Assembly: GCA_037389465.1 (NCBI GenBank) | Contig: JAZARR010000146.1 | Span: 1,798,001-1,862,000 of the forward strand | Source of the DNA: Baylisascaris procyonis | Taxonomy: Eukaryota > Nematoda > Chromadorea > Rhabditida > Ascarididae | Length of the DNA: 64,000 nucleotides | Reading direction: 5' to 3' | In this document: positions 57,336 through 64,000 of the stretch, piece after piece | Numbering within the stretch: position 1 is the stretch's first letter | How the letters are laid out: each line of letters starts with the position of its first letter | Translations under genes and position numbers: made by a program | The notes under the pieces: model-generated | What the model was told of the DNA's origin: nothing | Database searches by the model: none | The model's input: the letters and a program-made list of their open reading frames with translations, nothing else

Positions 57336-58240
57336 TGCTCGTTTTTGCCGACTTCTGTATCGCTGATCACGCGCCGTGATATAACTAGTGAACCTACTGG
57401 ACGATTAGCATACTTTCATATGGGTTTAGGAAGCGGCTGTCATCTGATCATGCCGGCTTTGCTCAGTTCAGAGCTAATAAAGGTGTGTTAATCCTTGTCC
57501 CATTCAATATATTTGGAAAGTTCACTCGCATAGTTTAACAGTGAAGATTAGACCTTTGAAAATGTTTCGATCTAGGCCCTCTTTTCAACGCCTTCGAACG
57601 CAGTTCAGTAACTCGTAACAAAACTCATTGTTAAGTTTCCAAACATCATAAGCAAATCTTATGATTCACAAAGCCGACTAGAAGTTTTGCGCTATGTTTT
57701 TAACGACCACAACAAATTCTTTTAGTTCGTCGGCTTTGTTCGAGTAATTTTATAAGATGATATTGCAATGCATTGAGTAAAAGACTCATTTGAATTAATA
57801 GCATTGAGAATAATTTATTTGGAAGACGCTTTTGTCGAAAATTCAGCCAACATAGGTTGTTGTTAGCTAAGTCAACATTTCAGCGCAAATATTACGAGAA
57901 ATCTATCATACTTTTGCATCACTATTTCAATTCCCAAGAGGTTAATGCAGCTGAATGTTTAGCATCGACGCCGATCCCCAATCAAGGGCGAGCACAATCA
58001 AGCGATGGAATAAGAATGCGGGAACTCTTTTCCGAACATCATCATTCTAAAGTGAGAAGAATTGTGTGCTCTTTATAAGAGGATACGTGTTCCTTGGGGT
58101 GTCGAGATATGCATTCATACATGCGCATTCATCGATAAAGCCTCCGAGAAATGATTTCTCAAAAAAGTGTTTCTGTTAAGCAGCCAGCCAAACAGCACCA
58201 AGTTTCTGCATAGTTTTGCGAGAGAGATTCATAGCAAGGG

Positions 58241-58307
<67 letters not shown>

Positions 58308-60957
58308 GTAGCCGTGCACATCTATGCGTACCTTCTCCATAATTTCAACTTTCAGTCAAAAATATGGTAAAATTTAGGCAACATTTTTGTAACTATAATG
58401 TCGTGTGATATTGACTGATCGAGTGGCCCCCCTGATGAGTTCTGAGTAGCTGAATATTGTACAGTGTTGTATAATAATACAATTTTAACTGTGTTTCTCC
58501 ATGTAGGATGCTCTTTCTATTAATTCAAAACTCGGGATTTTTCGTAGTAGGAACTATCAGAACCCAAGAAATTGATATTTTTATTTTGTTTTTCAGACTA
58601 ATTTCGAGAAAAAGCGTGTTGGGATTCGATAAATCTTCCTAGTTTTATTGTCTCCCTCAAGCAAAAAGCCGCTGATTGGATGGTACCCAATTTCGAGCGA
58701 TTTCTCGAAGCCTTTTTCTCTGTTTAGTAGCTTTAATGCCTAAATACTACATTTATGATCTTATTTTTTTCATCACTTAATAAATGCGCAACTTTCTTCC
58801 ACTCCAAATATCGAAAATGTAACGATATGCTTGAGCAACGGAATGAAGGCATGTCATTCGGAGCGTGAATGGTGTTCCTCTTAATGCGATGAATATTCAT
58901 TGATTTTGTCCATGACTCTTGGTTGCTCTTAATGCTCATGGATTATATCATTGCTTAGTGGCATTTTAATCGACGTTTTATTTCAGTTGTCGATTCCCTG
59001 AAATGAGATATCGGTATATTGTACCGCTTAGTCGATTAGTCGATTACTAAGACTGCTGCAAATATAACGCTTAAATCACTTTCATCAGGAGGCTTTTCAT
59101 CATTTGCAGTTATGGAAGCAGTCGCTCCGTCGAATATCCCTATTCCATCTATAAAAAGAGGATAACTAGGACATGCTATAAATTGGGGCATCTTTTGTCA
59201 TTTCGGAAGGAGTAAATTAAGCACTTTCCGGGGAGCATAAAAGGAAGGTTTTCCCACATCTTAGAAATGCACAAAGTGAGCGTTTCATTGCCATCTTAAT
59301 TCTAATTTCGACTCTTTCTTTAATTATCATTGCTTGTCTATTTCAGGCCAACGAAAAGAAAACTTAGCATCTCTTAATGCTGAGAGCTTGTTATGATAAT
59401 TGAAATGCAGAAGCAAATAATGAATCGTTACTGTTGAGAAGAAATTATGAGCAGCAAATTGATCCGTTTTTTTACAGGATGATGAAAGCAATTTTATGGT
59501 CATTGGTAACGCTACTGCAGAATGGCGTTTTACCGTACAGTACGCAACAAGTTCATATGCAGCTTCCTCATGCACAAGTAGGCGCTCTAATGCTTTCTTC
59601 GATAAAGAAGCTTGTAGATATGAAAAGGTTCAAAAATTTATAGTGAAAGAAACGAATTTGTTCATCGAAGCGATGCACGTGTGAGTGTTGAAAACTTGCG
59701 GGTGAGAAAAAACTTACAGACTAAGCATATAGCTGTTACTATTGTACTATTCGAGGTGATGATTTGAGAGCAATGATAACTCTGAAAATGTTCAACCATT
59801 TTCGCGTTCACCCACTGCAGGTACCTAATTAGATCGTATAAAACGAATCACCTCACGCTTTATGGTGTATTAACTAATACTAAAGTGGCAATAAAATGGC
59901 TTCTGTTGCTATCCGCTTCAGTCATTTGAAGCATTATTTCACATTTTGCAAGCGTGAACGCAACATTGTAATGGGCATGGTCGATGGCTGATCTTACAAT
60001 GCGCTATAATCATCATCACAACGTAACGAACAACGCATAGTAACGCATTTATGACGTTAAAGGAGCTATGACCAGTAGAATTTGGAAGGAAACAAGTCAG
60101 GATATAGTTGCAACACGGAGAAGGGACTTTTCATAGAAATCTTCAGCTTTGTTAAGGTTGTTGTTTAGTCCTGTCAATTCATGTTCACGTTAACGTTTCA
60201 TCCATCAAGCAGAATTCAAATTTTGCTTTATGGGTTCAAGTGGATAAAATTATAGAGTGAAGCGCATTTCGTCGTCACTTGCGATTAAATAGCGAATGAA
60301 AGTTGTGGAATGAATTTTCGTTTCCAGTTTTTAATTGATGAGGTGATATATAGAAATGCACATCGTGTATTTTGGTCATAAATTTGAGAATTAACTTATT
60401 TCGCAGAGAAATGCACCATTTGATGAATTTCAAATTATTCATTATCGTTTGTTGCAATTGACATTCTTCCCTCTATCCCACTGTGCAATTTCCATACCGT
60501 AAGAATATTCGCCCAACCATTAAGTGATGCAAGAGGAACTGTAGTTGTCATTAAAGCTCCCAATCATCCATCGGGGGGATTAATCCACTAACCGTAAAAT
60601 GTGAGTGATTCTTTAAGTGGTCTTGCCCCCTCAGAGCGTTCAGACGCAAGCATTTACTGCTAGATCAGAATGAGACAAAAAAGCAGCAATGCGGCAAACA
60701 ATGAGGCAAGCGTGCATAAGCAGCCGGAATGGGTTAGAAACTACCTGGTTCAAGGAAATATTCACCATTTCATGGTAACTGAATGTGAAGGCGATTTTTG
60801 GATAAGCATAAAGAAGCAGATAGTAACCGAAATGCGCCGTCGTCCAATTACCATCACCGAAACGGAAAAGGGTGCTACTCAAATCTACATTGACTTGCCG
60901 ATTTTTTTTCTTGTCGAAAATCACTTTAGTGCTAATAGTGCTGGCGCAATGCTATAA
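57336..60957 (+). CDS. Unrecognised multi-exon gene, rightward
   Basis: Not recognised. Exons: 57336-57482 (after TTCCAG, phase 0, ends AAG before GTGTGT), 57884-58051 (after TTTCAG, phase 0, ends AAA before GTGAGA), 59478-59680 (after TTTTTTACAG, phase 0, ends in phase 2 before GTGAGTG) and 60669 to at most 60957 (after GATCAG, one base completes the codon). All four joins agree in phase. Features: RDITSEPTGRLAYFHMGLGS in the first; RKYYEKSIILLHHYF and RMRELFSEHHH in the second; FMVIGNATAEWRFTVQY, then Cys and Arg, in the third; EWVRNYLVQGNIHHFMVTEC and DFWISI in the fourth. The product looks cytoplasmic, with no membrane segment. The 3' end is open: the last exon may stop at a TAA (60955-60957) or leave at GTAACC near 60825. 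Start and upstream exons are missing. Confidence 0.6.
58244..58306. repeat. (TA)n microsatellite
   Basis: About 62 bases of alternating TA inside the intron between exons 58051 and 59478 of the rightward gene. Confidence 0.97.
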
Positions 60958-61320
60958 CTCTAAACGGGCGCATAGAAGTGCAATAATCGAATGCGTCAGG
61001 CAAAAACCTCTGAAATCAATTCAACGAAGGAAGCTTTATTAAGCGTTTGAGTGACGTTTTTAAATAAGGATGACTTAGGCGCTGCGATGGAAAGAATTCT
61101 TGAGTTTGGCAATAGACACAGTCAGTTCGATCTCAGTAATTTTCGAGATATGTAGGTTTAATATAGCGATAAGTCTGACTCTATTAGAATTGCAGTCACC
61201 AATTGATTCCTTTAGATCACATCTTAGCATAGTTCGCCAATGATTGGCAAATCTGTGGTACTGTGCTTATAATGAAGAATTTTTGAACACTTGTCGACAA
61301 ACAGTTTGTAACAGGCGCAG
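60958..61320. other. Between the two rightward exon groups; open segment 61081-61133
   Basis: After a CTTAG acceptor-like site, 61081 onward stays open in one frame (ALRWKEFLSLAIDTVSS) and could end at GTAATT in phase 0, matching the next exon. It may be an exon of the thrombospondin-N gene, but this is unproven. The start of that gene has not been found. Confidence 0.3.
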
Positions 61321-63537
61321 GCATTATGGCATTTGTTCGTTGAGCGTAACATTGGCATCGAACTAGAAGTTCTTCAACAAAAGCAACCCCACACAGCGTT
61401 GTTCAGTGTTTACAGCGATGACTCGCCTCGAGAGCTGCTCTTCTCCATCGAGTCATCTGCTCGCACCAACCAGGTATTGCATACTACGGCAATGAACTCC
61501 TATTGCCTTTCTCGAGCGATTCTCCTTAGGTTAGAACTGCAGTTCGCTCTTGGTGAACAAGGAAATTAAGCCTTTGCCAGAATGAACGCATATTCGTTTG
61601 GAATTCTCATATTGAACTCATATTCACCAGCCTGTACGACCGATATGTCGCAGTTGTCGGGTTTTTTGAAAGCCGCTCGCATTGTTCGTATTTTTGCAAA
61701 ATCACTATGATTTACACAAAACGTTATAGCTTCATATGTCATCCAACACATGCAAAGTTTGCCCAGTGCTCCCTTTCATCTCGTCTTTAATAATGAATTA
61801 ATTTCGACGTGAAATTTCTTCCATTTGATGAGCCACAAAAGTCAATTCATTCGTATTTGGTGAGCACTCTTCTGTCATAATGCCATTTCATTTTTAGCTA
61901 TTTCTCAAATTTCGCACACGTAATGGATCAATAAAAACATATACGCTAAGTGCACCGTTAAGCGACGGAAAATGGCATCGAATAATATTTTCTCTCAGTG
62001 GCGACCAAATTCAGCTGTCCGAAAACTGTCATCAGTTGGTCAGGAAACTGGACTTCGATCTCCATTTCCAGCAAGTTATTTTAAGCTCTATTGCATCGCC
62101 GCTTTTGAATTTCTTTAGTCGAAGCTTTAAACGAAATGCGGTAGAAATAGGCTGAAGTTTTGATTTTCTAACTGGAAAGCACAAACTATAAGAGCTGCAT
62201 ATTTCATTCGTTTGTAGTTAGGGTGTGACCTCATCTTGTGATTGTGAACGCACGCATGATTTCACAATTATCTTCATTGATCGTTGAAGAGCGGGTGCTT
62301 TAAGAATGCTCTAAGCTAACAGCAAAGCAAGAATTATTCTAAAGCTGTAAGCTAGCAGCAGAGTGAGAATTATTCTATGTGTCCAATGCTATCACTTAGA
62401 AAATGCTCAGAGAAGGTTAAAAATTTCTTAAGTCAAAGGGCTGAGCAAAACTACAGATTTAAAGTAATTTATTAAGAATAAAGTGAACCTATCTAGTTTC
62501 AATAAGAAACTAAGCGATACCTAAGCCGAAAAGACGGAGAGAGGGATTAGCTGCAAACTGTTAACTTTCAGACGATCAGATTATAATTTTGGCCCAAATT
62601 TTATCGGCAAGTAATGAAGAAGAAATTTGTAGGTAGCTGCCTCCTTCTCCTCTACCTATTTTCCTCCATACCCCCTCCACCCCCGCCCCCGCCTGCTCCC
62701 CCAACGTAGTGGATGGAATTGTGTGTGCTTTCTTTTGCAAGAATTTGATCAAGCAGTAGTGTTTAGTGCTGCCTTTTCTTTTTCCACATTGAAAATGCCC
62801 ATTGTCGTTCGTTTTCATGTGCATTAACTTGGGCCAAAATTGCTTTCCTCTTCATTACTGCAGAGAATTTCCAATAATATGCTGCACTTTTTTTGATAAA
62901 AGGAACTTGAGAGACACTTTTGAGGGATAAATGCGTTTATAACTCACTGGCTTGTGTGGTTCAAAAACTTTCCTAAACGAACGCATATTGAGGGATTTAG
63001 ATTGAAAAGGTCTTATGGAATTCCAAAAGTTTAACAGTGACGGAAAGTTGTATCTTTGAGAAAAAGTCAGATTTAAGAGGGATTCTCATTGATGAATGCT
63101 TATTTCGGAGGAATTTTCATTGACGAAGAGCTTATAGTGAAGCAGAAAGCGTATGAAACTCGCACATTGAAAGTGGATCTACATTTAAGAAGGTCTGTTT
63201 AGAGAAGGCGACTAGAAGTGTAAAAAATATGATGTTCGTTTTAATCTTAAAGGCGTCAGACGATTGCTTCAGAAAGCAATATGCTCACCAAGGTTGTTCA
63301 GCCCACTTTGGTAATACAACGGGATAATTGTATTGAAGGCAAAAGCCTAATCTGCACATGTTTGTTGGCGAAAGGAACCACCATCGGAAACAATTTCAAG
63401 GACATATGCGCGAATTTAGCGCTGATGCTGGCAATCCAACATTTGAAAAGTGCCCAAACTTAGATCTGATGCTTGCGAGTCCAGTCGTCACATCGGTCGA
63501 GGAGACGAGTACGACCACGCAAGGTCCTCTACCATAT
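61321..63537 (+). CDS. Extracellular protein with a thrombospondin N-terminal (laminin-G-like) domain, partial
   Basis: Three exons, all phase 0: 61321-61473 (after GCGCAG, before GTATTG), 61898-62074 (after TTTTTAG, before GTTATT) and 63346-63537 (after CAAAAG, before GTAAGT). Joined, they give a typical TSPN fold: IGIELEVLQ and HTALFSVYSD as early strands, PLSDGKWHRIIFSLSG as the hallmark Asp-Gly-x-Trp-His strand, a first Cys in SENCHQ, then FVGERNHH, FQGHMREF and a second Cys in KCPNLD, the conserved disulfide pair. Spacing from the first Cys to FVGERN equals that in NELL proteins. After the domain come Ser/Thr and acidic residues (TSVEETSTTTQG), a linker like that of multiplexin collagens. 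Candidates are NELL, thrombospondin or collagen XV/XVIII relatives; the deciding C-terminal part lies beyond the window. The signal-peptide exon was not found. Confidence 0.72.
62671..62701 (-). other. G-quadruplex-capable tract inside an intron
   Basis: The plus strand has CCCCCTCCACCCCCGCCCCC and more C runs; the minus strand therefore has at least four G tracts with loops of 1-3 bases. It sits in the intron between 62074 and 63346. Confidence 0.6.
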
Positions 63538-64000
63538 GTAAGTATGACATTTCATCTCGCTCAAGCAGACCAATCATAACAAACACTGATTTCAATAGCT
63601 AGCGTTTTTGATACGCGACAAAAGTCATCAGCTTGAACGAAATACCAGGTAACAGAATGGGCTAGAAGGGTGATCATTCACCGGAAGTCACTCAGCAGAA
63701 AACGGAAGCGATCAAAGAAATTCGATGAAAACTGTCAATCTCTTCAGTAGGTTTCGCTTTAATGAGGGTTCTTTTCGACATTAGGTCAAGCTACAACCTC
63801 TGCGGTGCCGAGGGATTTTTTCATGAATCAGTGAATGAAACATTCAGCAATAAAATAAGCAACAACATCAAGACTTAATGGAGGCAAGTAATTATTCGAA
63901 CGTACCAGGCATTCAAAATGGCTGCCTAGATGGGATGCATTGTGTTTTTTATATCTTCCGTAGCATACCGAACTTCATTCCACTCTCACACCTGACATCG
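63538..64000. other. Downstream intron and beginning of the next part of the TSPN gene
   Basis: Starts with a consensus GTAAGT donor. After an ATTAG near 63784 one frame reads SSYNLCGAEGFFHESVNETF, possibly an exon, but its phase does not follow from the exon ending at 63537. Confidence 0.3.

Overview
The window is AT-rich eukaryotic DNA from an animal, most likely a nematode or a similar small invertebrate. The reasons are one gene I can rebuild completely (glutaminyl-tRNA synthetase, 19 exons, minus strand), short exons split by 0.25-1.0 kb introns, short TTTCAG-like acceptors without long pyrimidine tracts, six long pure (TA)n arrays, and a start codon sitting directly after a splice acceptor. 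There are no operons of the bacterial kind, no CRISPR array, and no tRNA or rRNA that I could recognise. I cannot name the species.

Layout: 1-2.8 kb holds a (TA)n tract and a decayed minisatellite. A small five-exon gene for a predicted single-pass membrane protein runs leftward (2911-4459). From 5.5 to 9 kb come a CA-rich block, a 92-bp duplication and a (TA)n array. A possible rightward gene end (11167-11570) points at the end of the leftward glutaminyl-tRNA synthetase gene (12583-26227); a diverged ~340-bp tandem duplication lies between them. From 26.3 to 57 kb coding signal is sparse: a possible leftward gene at 34.8-36.3 kb, a GC-richer leftward exon at 41.6-42.0 kb, a possible first exon at 47.7 kb, a truncated Penelope-like retroelement at 45.2-46.2 kb, an LTR-like segment near 50 kb, tandem repeats, and long stretches with nothing I can support. 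From 57.3 kb a rightward gene with at least four phase-compatible exons appears, which I do not recognise. It is followed by exons of an extracellular protein with a thrombospondin N-terminal (laminin-G-like) domain that runs off the right edge.

The only pathway role assigned with confidence is charging of tRNA-Gln by the synthetase. The other genes have no visible functional link to it. All exon models were made by hand from reading frame, splice phase and, for the synthetase and the thrombospondin-N domain, remembered family features. They are not backed by transcripts or by a database search.
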